Shown here: one piece after another, positions 37,690-50,262 of the stretch
Layout: every line of letters begins with the position of its first letter
Numbering within the stretch: the stretch's first letter is position 1
Assembly: GCA_030549775.1 (NCBI GenBank)
Contig: CM060181.1
Coordinates: 2,604,001 to 2,668,000 of the forward strand
Length of the DNA stretch: 64,000 nucleotides
Source of the DNA: Tamarix chinensis
Lineage: Eukaryota > Streptophyta > Magnoliopsida > Caryophyllales > Tamaricaceae
Direction: 5' to 3'
Made by a program: the position numbers and the translations under genes
The notes under the pieces: model-generated
Databases searched by the model: none
Told to the model about the DNA's origin: nothing
The model's input: the letters and a program-made list of their open reading frames with translations, nothing else

Positions 37690-38042
37690 AGACCGATCCA
37701 CAGGCATAATAGTGGCCAGGTGCCAGGGTACCCTGAAGAACGATCCACTGACATATACTAGTGCATGGTTAGGTGCGTTTTGCCCTATATGTGATTGATC
37801 CACCAGCTAGAATAATGGGGGATCCCGAGCTCAATAAACCAAACCTCAAGTTTGCTAAGACACATAAAATACACTAAGAACTTACAGTGGAACACCATGC
37901 GAGTAGGGGCCAGACCGATCCATCGGTGTATAATAGTAGTTAGGGCATTTCATCTTATGGGTGACCGATCCACCGGCTACAATAGTGGTTAGGTGCATGT
38001 TGCCCTACAAGTGACCGATCCACCGGCTAAAATAGTGGGGTT
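37690..38042 (-). repeat. Reverse-complement CACTATTAT-GGTGGATCGG array
   Basis: Six or so units seen as (C)CGATCCACCGGCTANAATAG followed by TGG, in two groups with the GTGGAACACCATG spacer between them. This is the exact mirror of the layout in copies A-C. Confidence 0.82.
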
Positions 38043-38599
38043 TCTGTACTTGCATGGATTGATAAATATCATGGTGCGAAATGAGTTCTAATAAGAGATT
38101 AATTAATGTATTATTTCAAACTATAATGGGCCTTTATGTACTTACTTGGATGACTATATGCTATTAAGTTATCTTGTTGGACTATAATCTTTTGTATGTT
38201 AATCTTAGTGCACGGTTACCTCACTCAGTATGTAGCGTACTGATCGCCATTTTCATGGGTGCTGCTTATTCCCACGAGTAGAGGGCCCTTCTAACTTTAT
38301 GCAGATGGGTGATATATATTTTGATGCCTTTGATGTTTATGAGGCATTAGGTGGGGCCAAGTGTTGAGCATGTATTTGGCTCATGGATCGAGAGTGGCGT
38401 GGCTGGATCCCCTCGATATATTTTTCTATCCCTTTTTGTTATTTATATTTGTATTGGGTTTCCCAAGTTTAATTTTTAACGTTTGTGGACTTATTTCCTT
38501 TTAAGGAACGCCGACTTTGTATTCTGGATTATGACTCATTTTCATGCACTCTGATTTCTATTTTACAGTCGTTAATACTTATTCAAAGTCTTGATTACA

Positions 38600-39960
38600 T
38601 TGGGTTTATAATGATTATTAAAAAAACATATAAGTTTGGTTTTCTCATGGAATAAATTACAAGATAAAGCAATCTTCTATAGCATGATGAGGAGTACCTT
38701 TAGGGTAAATATGTTATACTCCATGTGTAGTTCAGTTGTACCTTTAGAATTCCATATAGGTTTGGTTACACTAAAGTAGAAATAACAAGAAAGGATAATC
38801 TTCTATAACATGATGAGGTGCACCTCTAGGGTAAATATCTATTGCTCCAAGTGTAATTCAGTTGAACCTTTACAATATTATATAAGTTTGAGTACACTAT
38901 AGGTGAGAAAATAATTTAAGGCAACCACATATACTTTATTTGTAGTATGCCTGAAGGATAAATATATTGTACCCTAAGTCTAGTTTAATTATACCTTAAG
39001 AACACCATATAAGTTTGGACACAATAAAGTAGAAATATTAAGATAGGGCAAGTTTATATACCATGATAAGGTGTACTTTTAGGGTACATCTGTGGTGCCT
39101 CGATTGTAGTTCAGTTGTACCTGTACACTACCATATAAGTTTGAGCTCACTAAAGGTGAAGAAACAAGTTAGGAAAACCACGTATTTTCCATGTTTGTGG
39201 TGTACGTAAATGGTAAATATATTGTACTTTGAATTATATTAGTTGTACCTTTAGAATACCATATATGTTTTACTACACTAAATTATAAATAACAAGATAG
39301 GGAAAGCTTATATAGCATGATGAGGTATACCTTTAGGGTAAGTATGTGGTACCTTGAGTGTAGTCCACTTATACCTGTACAATACCATAAATTTTTTAGC
39401 ACACTAAAGGTGAGAAAATAAGTTAGGAAAATCACATATTTACCATGTGTGTGTATAATTGAAGGGTAAATTTGGTGTACCCCAAGTGTAGTTTAGTTGT
39501 ACCTTTAGAATATCATATGTGTTTGGCTACACTAAAGTAGAAATAATAAGATATATCGTATGTTTAGTGTGATTGTCATGTAACTTTAGTCAACCATATA
39601 ACTTTAAATTTTCTAGAAGTGATATAACCAATAGTGAAATATTTCTCTACCATATCTATGGTGTACATTTTGAGTAAATCTATTGTAGTTTACTTGTATA
39701 TTTGTTGTACCTAAATTCTATCTTATAAGTTTGACTAATCTACATGTGAGATAACCTATAGTCGCATTCTTCAATACTATATTCTTATGGTTAACCTGAT
39801 GAGTAAATATATGGTACTTGCATTGTGGTTCTCTTGTACCTTAATCTATTATATAAGTTTGACTTTCCTAAATTTGAAATAACAAGTATTGCAATCTTCT
39901 CTGCCATTGTAAACCTTATTTAAAAAAACTATTTTAATACTATAATTATGAAAAATTAGC
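38600..39960 (+). repeat. Satellite-like array of 126-128-bp monomers
   Basis: The anchor word (CA)TATAAGTTTG or a close variant falls at 38629, 38755, 38881, 39008, 39134, 39262, 39387, 39516, 39724 and 39852. Steps are 125-129 bp, except one larger gap that includes a shortened unit near 39597. Each unit includes GGGTAAATATGT, GTAGTTCAGTTGTACCTTTA and ACACTAAAG. Successive units alternate between an AAAGTAGAAATAACAAGA type and an AAAGGTGAGAAAATAA type, giving a dimer of about 253 bp. A further stray unit lies near 40520-40620. Confidence 0.88.
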
Positions 39961-41569
39961 TTAAATCAAGGCCTATTACATCCTTTAAATGATTCTCATC
40001 TCTTGTTATGTTTTTAAGAGTTTTGATTCCAACATCCTTAACCCTTCTTATAAGATTTAGACTTTCGAGCGACTTTTGACCATTAAACTTCTTGAAGACC
40101 ATTCTAATTTGTTGAATTTGTATTCCTTAACTTTTTCTACATCTCCTAGCCACTTTCAACATGATAAAATGATATTTTGATTAAAAAAAAATCATTTCAT
40201 TCAATGTTTATCACCTTTTAAGCCTTGAAACACCATCTTTAGTTATCTAACAATTACAAAGCTTTGGGTATACTTATATTTTAGCATTATTTAGCTAAAT
40301 CAGTTTAATTTGAACATTTTTTTTATCACATTTTTAAGACCTAAAATTTTTTGGTAATATTTTGTAGCATTTATATATTTATTTCACCAATTTCAGACAT
40401 ATTTGGCCATTGAAAATTAACTTTCTCTAGTCTAATATTATCCTAACTTTATTAGAACCATTCTTATCCATCTAAAGTACCTTTAATTTTTTAGTTCATA
40501 AAATTTGGTGTGTTGCAACCAAAAAAATGGTGTACTTGGAGAGTAAATATGTAATACTTTGTGTTTTTCTATTGTACCTTTAGTCTTCATTTTAATTTGA
40601 CCATATTAAAGGTGAAATAGTAACTTAAGCTAATTATTCTATACCATATTCTTAAGGTGTAACTCTATTCTAACTGCTAAGTAGCAGTAGCTTAAATATG
40701 TTGTATCTTTTTACACCCCCAAGTATTTTTATTTTATGGATATTTAATATAATTTTATATTACATCCCAAAATAGCTTTGGTACCTCAACTTTGTTCAAT
40801 TTCCCCCCTCAAACCATACAATAACATATTTTTCAATACTAAACTTATATTGATCAAATAGATATTGGACTACCTTTAAACCCTACAATAGCATATCATT
40901 CAATACTTATATTCATTCCTCTACAAAATGGTCTAGCTTGTTTATGAAAAAATAACATAATTGTGTTGAAATTATAACAATTGACTTAAGTGATTCAAGA
41001 CAACCAAATTTGGCTTCTTTATGTCAACTATCAAAAGGGTTTCCCTTTTGGATTTTTTTTATAAAAAAATTATGACATATATATTTATTGATGATATTCT
41101 CCCAGGTTTATGGACTTATAATTTTAGTGAACTCTATGAGACAAATTTATAATTTTATCTATTTATATCCTCTAGATTCTACACTTACAATCTTTTTAAG
41201 AATGATAAACATACTTAAAACCCCTTGATAATGAGTTTTTAATGAAAGATGTATGTGTTTACAATGCTCCTCACAAGAATTAAGATGTAAGAAATTAAGA
41301 AAAAATTTGTGAGTGTAATTAAGCTAGAAGAGTAAGAGCACTTTTGAGGAAAATTTCAACAAATTAGATTTTGAATTAAAGTAGTTGAGAAATAATTGTA
41401 AGAGAGAATAGAGAATTGAATAGCAATTAATTGGGTCTCCAAAGATGTCTTTAATTCTACTTAACAACTAGTATTTATGGCTCGAGCAAGGCTCATAGCC
41501 ATTGAGGAAAAAAAGTTTACTAGTAGTTATGAAAATAATGGGTAGAATTTTTAGTATTTAATATTGACT

Positions 41570-41923
41570 AGTTGATTGGTCCAAGAGTACTTGTTAATTG
41601 GTTACCCTAACTAGTCGATGGATTGATGTAACTAATTGATTGGTTAAGTTTAGATCTAATGAAAAATGTTATCATTGTTATAAATAATAGACTAGTTTAT
41701 TTAAACTAGACAATCAGTTGAAGTTGTACATTATTGGTCCTTGAACACTTTGAATAACAATCAAATGGTTGCATAAGCCAAAATCCTAGTTGGGAAAACC
41801 AACCAATCATTTTGGAAGGTAAGTTGATGTGTTTAGGCCAATGCAAAAATAAGTTTGTAACTAATTTAACTCATTTCCTAGTTAGACAAACCATTCAAAT
41901 GGTTTGGGTAGTTAGTTGATTTG

Positions 41924-41965
<42 letters not shown>

Positions 41966-42240
41966 CAAATACTTTGACCCTTATACCAATTGATCAAGCC
42001 AATCAAATGGTTTGGAAAATTAGTCCATTAGTTTACTAGAAACCAATTAATGTGTTCAAATCAAACACAAGCAACTTTTTATAAGATAAATGTCCCTAAT
42101 GAACCAATTGGTCAATTTTGAAGCCATTGGATCGATTGGTAGGATTGTTTTTTTTAAAAAAAGGTTAAAGTCCTAGTTTGAAAACATTATTTGGTTGATC
42201 AGTTTAGAAACCAATTGAATGGTTCCGGTTTAAACCAAAA
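41570..42240. repeat. Degenerate stretch rich in (A)ACCAATTGATTGGTT-like words
   Basis: Words such as TTGATTGGT, AACCAATTGA, AACCATTCAAATGGTTTGG and CCAATTGGTCAA recur on both strands every few tens of bases. No fixed period could be set by eye. Confidence 0.5.
41927..41962. repeat. (TA)n microsatellite
   Basis: AT/TA dinucleotide run of about 36 bp. Confidence 0.95.
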
Positions 42241-44489
42241 ACATGACAAAAATACTAGAAATTTTTTGGAAGTTAAAACCAACTGAGAGTTTACATCAAA
42301 TAAATTATAAGGAAGGTTTTAAAATATTCTAGAGTTAAAAAAAGATGATTTTTCTCACTAGAAACCTTACAATATTAAACCTAAAACTTAAACAACCTTT
42401 GAAGCTATGTCTTTAGGCATCTTGTATTGATCTTCTCTTGTACTTTGAAACTTGATCACTCTTTTAAATCTTTGCATTCATTGTTTGAGTGAGTGTGAGC
42501 TTGTCATCTATATGAATGCACACTTAAACAAACATTTTTAAATCCTTTAACATGTTTGTTATCATCTAAATAGTGATAAAGATATTTATTGAACTAGGAG
42601 GTCAACATGTTTTAACTTTAGCATAATTGTGTTGTACTTATGGTGTACCATTGATGTGTCCTTTAGTACAATTATCTTTTATTTTTAACTATTGGAGCAT
42701 TTTTGATAGGTTAAAAGATGATTGGAAGTTATGCAAGAGTTTGAAGCAATAATTGAGTATTTTTTTTTTGTTCAAGATGAACATGGATATACAAGTATGG
42801 AAAATTGAAATTCTAGTCATGATTTAATGAGAATTTAAACAAAAAAGAAAAACATAACATTTGAAAGCTGTATATCTTTTCATTGAATTTCCAATGCAAC
42901 TTGAATTATGCCATTTCAAGGTCATACAAAAAAGTTATGGCTAAAATACCAAAGATTATCTAAATAATCAAGGAAAGTTATTATTTGAGAATTCTAAAAG
43001 CAAACATATGCCCTCCTTGTTGATAAACATGTTGCACGTCAACCCTAATATATTATTTTAACAAAATTTATAATTTTCTTATGATATATTATGTTGGGGT
43101 CATATCCTATCGTCTTGTGAAAGTAAAGAAGTTAATAGTTCTCTAAAAGGTTTATTTTGTAAATCTAAGATTTAAGATCAGTTTAAGCTTCAATAGTACT
43201 TTCCTAATTGCGGTTGACATCTTGATGTAATGAGAAATAAAATATAAATCTTTCATCTTTGTGATTATTCTATTTGATTATTGATGTCAATTTTGTGTAT
43301 TAATTGTTTATAGGTTATATTTCCATGGTTATGTGAGAGCAATTTTTTTGTATCTAAGATTGCAAGTAACCTAACTATTGATTTATGATGATGATATAAA
43401 AATTGGTCCTTTTGATATGTGAAATCTTTTGGAACACTTAGTTACTAGCTCTTAGAAGTTATGATGTATGACCGCAATAATAACTAATCTTATGTAATTA
43501 ATCAAGGTATCAAAAGACGAAAGTTATTAATAGATTAGTAATAATTAAAGAGATAGAAGTTATCATGGAAGTTATTTAGACATGTGGAATATCAAAAGGA
43601 TCAAGTATGAAACTTAAGGGGTTCAAATTATATTTAATCCCATGAAAGTAAGCAAACAGGTGTACTTGAGGACAATCATTAGACCACGAAAGAGACTACA
43701 AGCTTTATTAAGCTAACTTGTAGTTAATTTGTAATCAACATTTTTAGAGTTATGAGTTAGATTTTAGTAGTTCATTTATAAATTCTTACTAATTAATTTG
43801 GTTTAGATATTTGAAAGCATGATTTCAATAGATAAAATTAAGTGATTATATTATTTACAAGCTACTTCAAATTTCATTATCATAAAATTATCCTTTCAAG
43901 TCATATTATTATAAATTATTAGCTGATTCTTTTTTTTTCCATTTTGTAAAAAATACTTATGGTGTATGGAATACCTTTTATCAATAATTGATGAGACTTG
44001 ATATGTATCTCTCATATGAGTTATTTAATCACAAATAAAGTTGTGTTTTAGATTGAAGTTTCCTTAAATATTATAAAGAAACAAAGGGGACGAATTGATG
44101 TTGCTCAAAGATCATGATGGGCGATCTTATAAAATAACTAATGGAGCCCATAGCAAAAATGTGTCATGTTTTCCTTGAACGCTTGTATTTGTGGTTTGGT
44201 TATTAGGTAGATTATTACTTTCAAAAGAAAGGAAAAATAACAAGGGAAGAGGAATACTAAAATATTGAATCGTGGAAGTCATTCTTCAACAAAGCTTGCA
44301 TGACAACTTGAATCAAGTTGTGGAAAATAATTTGACGAAAAAATTACAACTTTTTTTTCTCAACAACGGGAAACACATTAATGCTTATGACTTCTCCTTA
44401 AGCGGTCTTCATTTGTTGCTACCAATCAACATATATGATGAGTTGGAACAGATAATGTGATTAAGTTGGCGAAGAGTATAGGAAAAGGA

Positions 44490-44685
44490 GATAGATCATA
44501 CCAAATATGCAAAACAAGGCTTCTCCACGGCATTTTGTTCCTCATCTTCTATCTAATAAAAAAATTTGCATAAGAGATTGAAGTCTTGTGACTACTACAA
44601 ATAGAACCAATCTCTAAAGCTACAACTGTATTTGAGTTGATCTAAAATCTCTTGGGAAGTACTAGAACAACCATTTCTAGCTTTT
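44490..44685 (+). repeat. Diverged direct repeat, copy 1
   Basis: Partner of 46235-46445, in the same orientation and about 1.75 kb apart. Non-coding in both. Confidence 0.6.
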
Positions 44686-46234
44686 TTTTGATAGTTGAAA
44701 TTACAAACGAGCATATAGCTTTTAATACCACGCATACATCAATTTGCATAGCTAAGAAGAATCATTAGGAATTGAACCTCGCTCCTACTCTCAGAAGAGC
44801 TTGCACATTATGTACCACCTCCTTAATTCTGCAGGGAAACTCCTTTATACTATTAATCTAAAAGCCAATTCTCAATTTGATGAACATAAGAATCTACCTA
44901 ATGCAAACTTGTTGATTATCAAACACAATATTATTTCTAAATTTCCAAATGGTCTCTATAATTATGAAGAAGGTTGCTTGCTAAATTTCTTCCTCGGCTC
45001 CTTATTTCTGCCTCCTAGCCAAGCAATGGCGTTTTCCTCAACTTATTTTGGAATCACCTAGTAACAATCAATCCAATCAAAAACCTCGTACCAAAGGCCT
45101 TATGAGACTATACTTGGCTTTGCAGGTTCCTTTGATGGGACTATGCCTCTTCGTATTAAATACTATGACTACAATGTTGCGTTAGGGGCGGTTACTAGTT
45201 TGGGTTCAAAATTGCAGTGTTTAGAAAAGGTGGAGAGACACATATAAAGATGCTAACACTAATGACCCACGAATGTCAAAGACTCAATTTGGGAAAAAGA
45301 ACCAATCGTAACCCTTCATTTGTAAGCAAATTGACATAGCAAAGTCGATCCTGGATTCTACTGGTTGCAACCCCAAGGGTGATTGAAGCACATTCTTCTT
45401 TCATCAAGAACATGATGTCTGTTGTCATCAAAGCAACCGATCGCAGGCGTTGGATAATTGTTTCCGTAGTACTCACAGCATCATCTAATAGTAACCAAAA
45501 AGCATCCTTATCTTATAATAGCCTCACTACACAGTAGCTGACTCCTCTGCTCGAGAACCTTTCGCAGGCTCTTTCTCAGCTTTAGAGAGCAAGCCACAAA
45601 CCAAACTAACTCATCAATAAACTCCATATTTTATAGGAGATAGCTGATTGAGGTGAATACTAAAGAAATACCTATCTCGGCTAGAATAAACATTGACATA
45701 TAGCAAAACACGTGACTCATAAGAATTAACTACTAGCTTCCAACAAAATCAGATGGAGTAAATGAATTTTTTATGGAAAAAAAATAAATTAAAATGCTAC
45801 TCTTAGCCAAGAAGCAAAAAAAAAAAGAAAAAAAAAAGAAAAAGAAAAAAAAGCTAAGTTATTATTTCCAAAAGAGATGTTAAAAAATAAATTTTTTGTT
45901 CCATGTATTAAACAGCTTGGTAATTCCTTACCTGGATAGTAAAAACGGAAAACTCTGAAGCCGTAAGCCGTGGACAAATGGCCAAACGATGGACGAAATT
46001 ATGAATTCAATTAAGCATACCCAAACCACAAAAGTGTAAGATGGTCACTTTTTTCAGGATGTTATATTTTGTTGAGTCCTTGCTTGTTTACCTTGATGGG
46101 GATTAGTGCCGGCTAAAGAAATGAGTTGTTCTCTTTATCACAACAAATGCATGGGAATTTTTTTAAAAAAAGAATTCAAAAACAAATTGAGGGAAATGTA
46201 ATGAAGTTGGAGAAGCTAAATGGGAAAAGGAAAA

Positions 46235-46445
46235 TAATCATACCAAATCAGCAAGAGGGATTGAAAACAAGACTTCTCTATGATGATTTGTTCCTAATCT
46301 TTTTTCTAATGAAAGAAAAAAAAAGAGTAAGAGGGACTCAAGTCTTGAGACAAGTACAAACATAACCAATTTCTACAGCTGCATCTATATTTGGTTTTAT
46401 CCAAGATCACCCGGGAGCTACCAGAATGATGACAATTTCTAGCTA
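46235..46445 (+). repeat. Diverged direct repeat, copy 2
   Basis: Partner of 44490-44685. Confidence 0.6.
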
Positions 46446-49064
46446 CTACCCACAAACGCCAAAATGACCGGGTTCATGTGTCCCAGGTGCTTTTCCAAAA
46501 TATACCAAGAGAATGACATTGATCATGACAAAGTAAAAAAGAGGTAAATAATAGGAATCTAAAAGGTCTTTTAATTGCCATGCAGCGGGAATGGAAAAAT
46601 ACATAAAAAAATAATACTAATGAGTAATGATGAAAAAATAATTGAAAAGATATCAACCAAAAATTAAGTATTTGATTGTTGTTTCACTAAGGAATTAATG
46701 ATGAACCAAAGTGTTCCCATTCAGCAAAGGAAAATGGTGTTCCAAAATATGCAACAACTTTACACCTAAGCCTAAAGCCGATGTAATCACGGTAATCTGA
46801 TGATGATATGCTTAATAGAAGTCAATGTTTTATGCTATGATGAAATAGATAAATTATGCAAAAAGAAGAAGAAGAAGAGAGAGACAATTTATCTAAAAGC
46901 CTTGATTACTCTCTTGTAAATTTCCAAAAGATAGAATCAAAGTATTCTAATAAACCAAAAGTTCACATCTAAATAGTATGAGATTTTGGTAAGGCTAGTT
47001 TATTATTGCTAACATGAACTTTTGTATATTAAAAACTGACAAGAACCCCAAGTTTGAGTAGGAGAAAATGGCATCCCGAAATTCGTAATAAAGGACACTA
47101 GGTTAACCTGAAAAGCATGTGACCATAACAATAGTAGCTTCTTATGCACCAATCTTCTTCATTATACCTTTGATGGTGGCACTGTCCGAAATGCTCTTCA
47201 AAACTCTAACAATTTTCTATGCGTTTTTCTAAATTATTTTCTTTTCGAGGCAAGACGGAAGCCTAGAATGCATAAAAGCACCAAAATGTTGTCATGGCAG
47301 GTTTGAAAATATGATGATAGACCTAACAAAGGTTTAAGTGTAAACATTATTAATCTTATTCCTCTTTCTACAGACTACCTAAAAATAGGGAAATATCTCT
47401 CCTGTAAGTGACCATCCAGCATTATCTCCATTGTTCTTGTTCTAATAAAAGATACAAGCGTACCATTATTGTAAATTTCAGAAATGGGTATCATGCAAAT
47501 ATGTGTAGAGACAACAACAACCCTTCTCAAGAGAGAGGTACATACATATGAGGAAGCTTAAATATGAGGCAGTGCACGAAAAAATCTTGTGAAAAGCCAT
47601 GAGAAAACATAACACAAATGATTATCGCAGCCAATCAAATCACGATTGCAGTCGCAAATGATAACTTTTATGTTGCCACAATATTATTTTTTATTTTTAT
47701 TTCACTACTTATTATAATTATTATTTATTTATTATTTGAATATAAATATTCAATAAATTAGTGTTTTATATTATACTAGAAGTATTTAAGTGAGTCATTA
47801 TATACTAAATTATCCTAATAATCATAAATTTACATTAGAATAACAAAAAGACATATTATTTAATTGGATATGTAAAGATAACAAATAACAATACTTTATT
47901 ATTGTTTAATAGTAACTTGGTTCAATATATATATTAAATGAATAAAAATAATTATCATCCATGCTTTTTTTTCAATAGATTTAAACATTCTCAACAACTT
48001 GCTAATTTATCCCAATTTATCGCTGATATTTTTCAATTTAACAACTAATAAATACAAAAAATTAAAATTATAACATATCAATAATTCCGTATTGCTTCTG
48101 ACCTAAAAACCGTTAAATAGCAACCATTGCGCTATAACGAAACCACTATTTAATTGTATGGATTATCATTTATTCCTCATATATGATTCTATTACAATTT
48201 TCAATATTCTTTAACTTGAACTAGTACACCATTCATTTAAGCTCTATAAAATAGTAGTAGTAGTAGTAATCATTGTCATCGCCGTTATCATCATAATCAT
48301 ATGTTTTATCACATTAGCAATTTTGTCAAGAACCATCACTTAAACATCATGCAATTCACCAAGACAGAGATATATAATCTTTCAAATTCCCATTAGTGCA
48401 ATTCCAATTAAGTTGGTCAAAGAAAGATGTCAGATGCATTCACAACTTAAGATTACAAAAATCTATAAAACAGAACTTAATGCAAATGCCATCTCTAAAA
48501 AAGACTTCAACTTTTGAAATCCAAAAGTATAGAAGCTCAAGATAGGTTGAACATCCCATGTTCACCTTCTAAACTACAGAAAAAATTAATAGATGTAAAA
48601 TGGAGCAAAAATGTTAAACTTAAAAACAAGATTGATCTAGGAATTTACACAATTCATACTCAACTGAGCTCATCTAATTCAAATAAATCATAGAAATATT
48701 AAATTAGTAATAACATATATAAACCAAATAGGCACGTGCAACTCAACAATACTACTTCAGGCCCATAAATTTACGTAGCTGTTATTTGGCAAACACGTAT
48801 TTACTGCGTAGAAAACATTTGCGCAGTAAATACCCTTTGTACCCCTCGATCCCAGACCGTTTGTACCCTCGATCGGTGCATTATTTTTTGACCGACACTT
48901 TATTTTCAAGCAGCAATCAAGCAACAAGGTAAGTTTGATTTTTTTTTTTATAATTTATAATATATAATTATCTGTATGTATAATTTTTTTAATTGATTAG
49001 ATCTAGTATAATATTTTTTTTATTAATTAGATCGGGTAATTAAATTTTTTTTAACGAGATCTGG

Positions 49065-49285
49065 GATGTTTCGGCAAAATAGACCGAAAGAAGGGACGGA
49101 TTTCGGCAAAATTGACCGAAGGAAAGGAGAATTTTCGGCAAAATCAACCGAAGATAGGGAGGGATTTCGGCTAATTTTGCCGATATAAGGGAGTTTATCC
49201 GGCAAAATCAACCGAAGAGAGGGGCTTAGTTTCGGCTATTTTTGCCGACGTGGATGTCTAGATTCGGCAAATCCTGCCGATTCTC
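49065..49285. repeat. Array of TTTCGGCAAAATTGACCGAA palindromes, left
   Basis: Six or seven units of TTTCGGCAAAAT(T/C)(A/G)ACCGAA or TTTCGGCTAATTTTGCCGA, spaced about 30-40 bp apart and separated by purine-rich spacers (GAAGGGACGG, GAGAGGGGCTTA). Confidence 0.85.
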
Positions 49286-49554
49286 AGGACGAGAGGGGCT
49301 TAATTTGTTAATTAACCAAGTAAGCAACAATTAATAAGTGATGGCTGATAGTACATCAGATGGCCTCCTCTCGCCGGCTCTTTGGTTTACAGTAAAATCA
49401 GATTTTGTCTTATTATGACCTTTTTTTAACTTTCAGAATAAATTAGATGGATAAATATAGTGCGGGTCGATTGGTCTGATAAGTCTCCTAGTCTCTTTAC
49501 CGGCAATAGTTTATTTATAACTTTTACGGTACAGTTAAACGACTACGGATACCA

Positions 49555-49750
49555 AATATTTCGGCCGAAATAAAAAAAAAATGGTGCATCGGCAGTTATT
49601 GCCGATAGTTTGGCCTGGTTTCGACAATAATTGCCGATGGCTTGAGCCAGTTTCGGTAAAAATTGCCGAATGTCATCCATCGTTTCGGTTGAAATCGCCG
49701 ATGCTGATCGTGGCTTTCGGAAAAAATTGCCGAAGGTTACTTTCGGAACT
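49555..49750. repeat. Array of TTTCGG(..)AATTGCCGA palindromes, right
   Basis: About six units including TCGGCAGTTATTGCCGA, TTTCGACAATAATTGCCGA, TTTCGGTAAAAATTGCCGAA, TTTCGGTTGAAATCGCCGA and TTTCGGAAAAAATTGCCGAA. Confidence 0.85.
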
Positions 49751-49802
49751 TGTTTTCCACGGAGTAAAAATATGTTTTCTATATAACAATACCCTAAATT
49801 TA

Positions 49803-50262
49803 TCTTTAATTTAATTTGACTTCTGGGGAGCTTATCAACCTCACATGTAATCACAAAAACATATCCACACGACTTTAATATATCATTTCTTTTTCTTATC
49901 CCTATAATTTTCTTCTATTTACTAGCTACTTGCATTAAGAACAACAACTATGCATGTTTTTTTTAAACCCATCATATGCACTGTCTCTACCTCATTATTT
50001 TCTCTTCCCCTAAATAGGTATTTGATCTTAGGCTCTAAACAGATGTGGGTTCTTCAAGTATCCTTCCTTTTCAAATCCCTCCATAAGTAACAAGTGATGA
50101 GAATAATCCCAAGTCACAAATTCCCGACACCCAAAGAAATTCATTGTATGAGATCAAATCATACCAATATCCAAAGATTCCAATATTCTCACAATGGTAA
50201 GATAATCATTTCAATTTCCTATGACAAAAAAATGTCACTATAGCTAATACAGTGATTCATAA
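49803..50262. other. Short intergenic stretch
   Basis: Nothing recognised. Confidence 0.5.

Larger units (their letters stand above)
34650..38640 (-). mobile_element. Reverse-oriented relative of the long-LTR family, about 4 kb, ends not resolved
   Basis: The landmarks appear in reverse order and complement. First comes a pyrimidine-rich block (34650-35780), then microsatellites, then a segment with AGGAGGCGTAGGAGC near 36588, then the array as GATCCACCGGCTAAAATAGT (37690-38042). Last come GTAGCGTACTGA and GGGTGCTGC boxes near 38230-38270, which are shared with 53220-53250. Clear TGTAAC or TTACA ends are missing, so the copy is probably truncated. Confidence 0.65.
39961..44200. other. Gene-free AT-rich intergenic DNA
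   Basis: No supportable gene. It contains one stray satellite monomer near 40.5-40.6 kb, a TA run at 41927-41962 and a stretch (41570-42240) full of CCAATTGATTGGTT-like words. Confidence 0.55.
44201..48765. other. Intergenic DNA with two diverged direct copies
   Basis: No gene can be supported. The segment 44490-44685 and the segment 46235-46445 are diverged copies of one another. Shared words include ATCATACCAAAT, AAACAAGACTTCTC/AAACAAGGCTTCTC, TTGTTCCTAATCTT/TTGTTCCTCATCTT, GACTCAAGTCTTG/GATTGAAGTCTTG and ACAATTTCTAGC/ACCATTTCTAGC. The flanking DNA is AT-rich. Confidence 0.5.
48774..49794. mobile_element. Palindrome-rich DNA transposon, about 1.02 kb, non-autonomous
   Basis: The left end reads GTTATTTGGCAAACACGTAT then TTACTGCGTAGAAAAC. 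The right end, read on the other strand, gives GTTATATAGAAAACATATTT then TTACTCCGTGGAAAAC, a terminal inverted repeat of about 42 bp. A candidate 8-bp duplication TAAATTTA flanks it (48766-48773, 49795-49802); because that word is itself AT-rich and palindromic it is weak evidence. Inside are two arrays of TTTCGGCAAAATTGACCGAA-like palindromes. No transposase. Long inverted ends and 8-9-bp duplications would fit a Mutator- or hAT-type element; the superfamily is not settled. Confidence 0.65.

Noticed and set aside
45276..45476. 66-codon minus-strand frame with protein-like composition
   Set aside because: No splice partners, no recognised domain, and surrounded by gene-free DNA; possibly a gene relic, not supportable.
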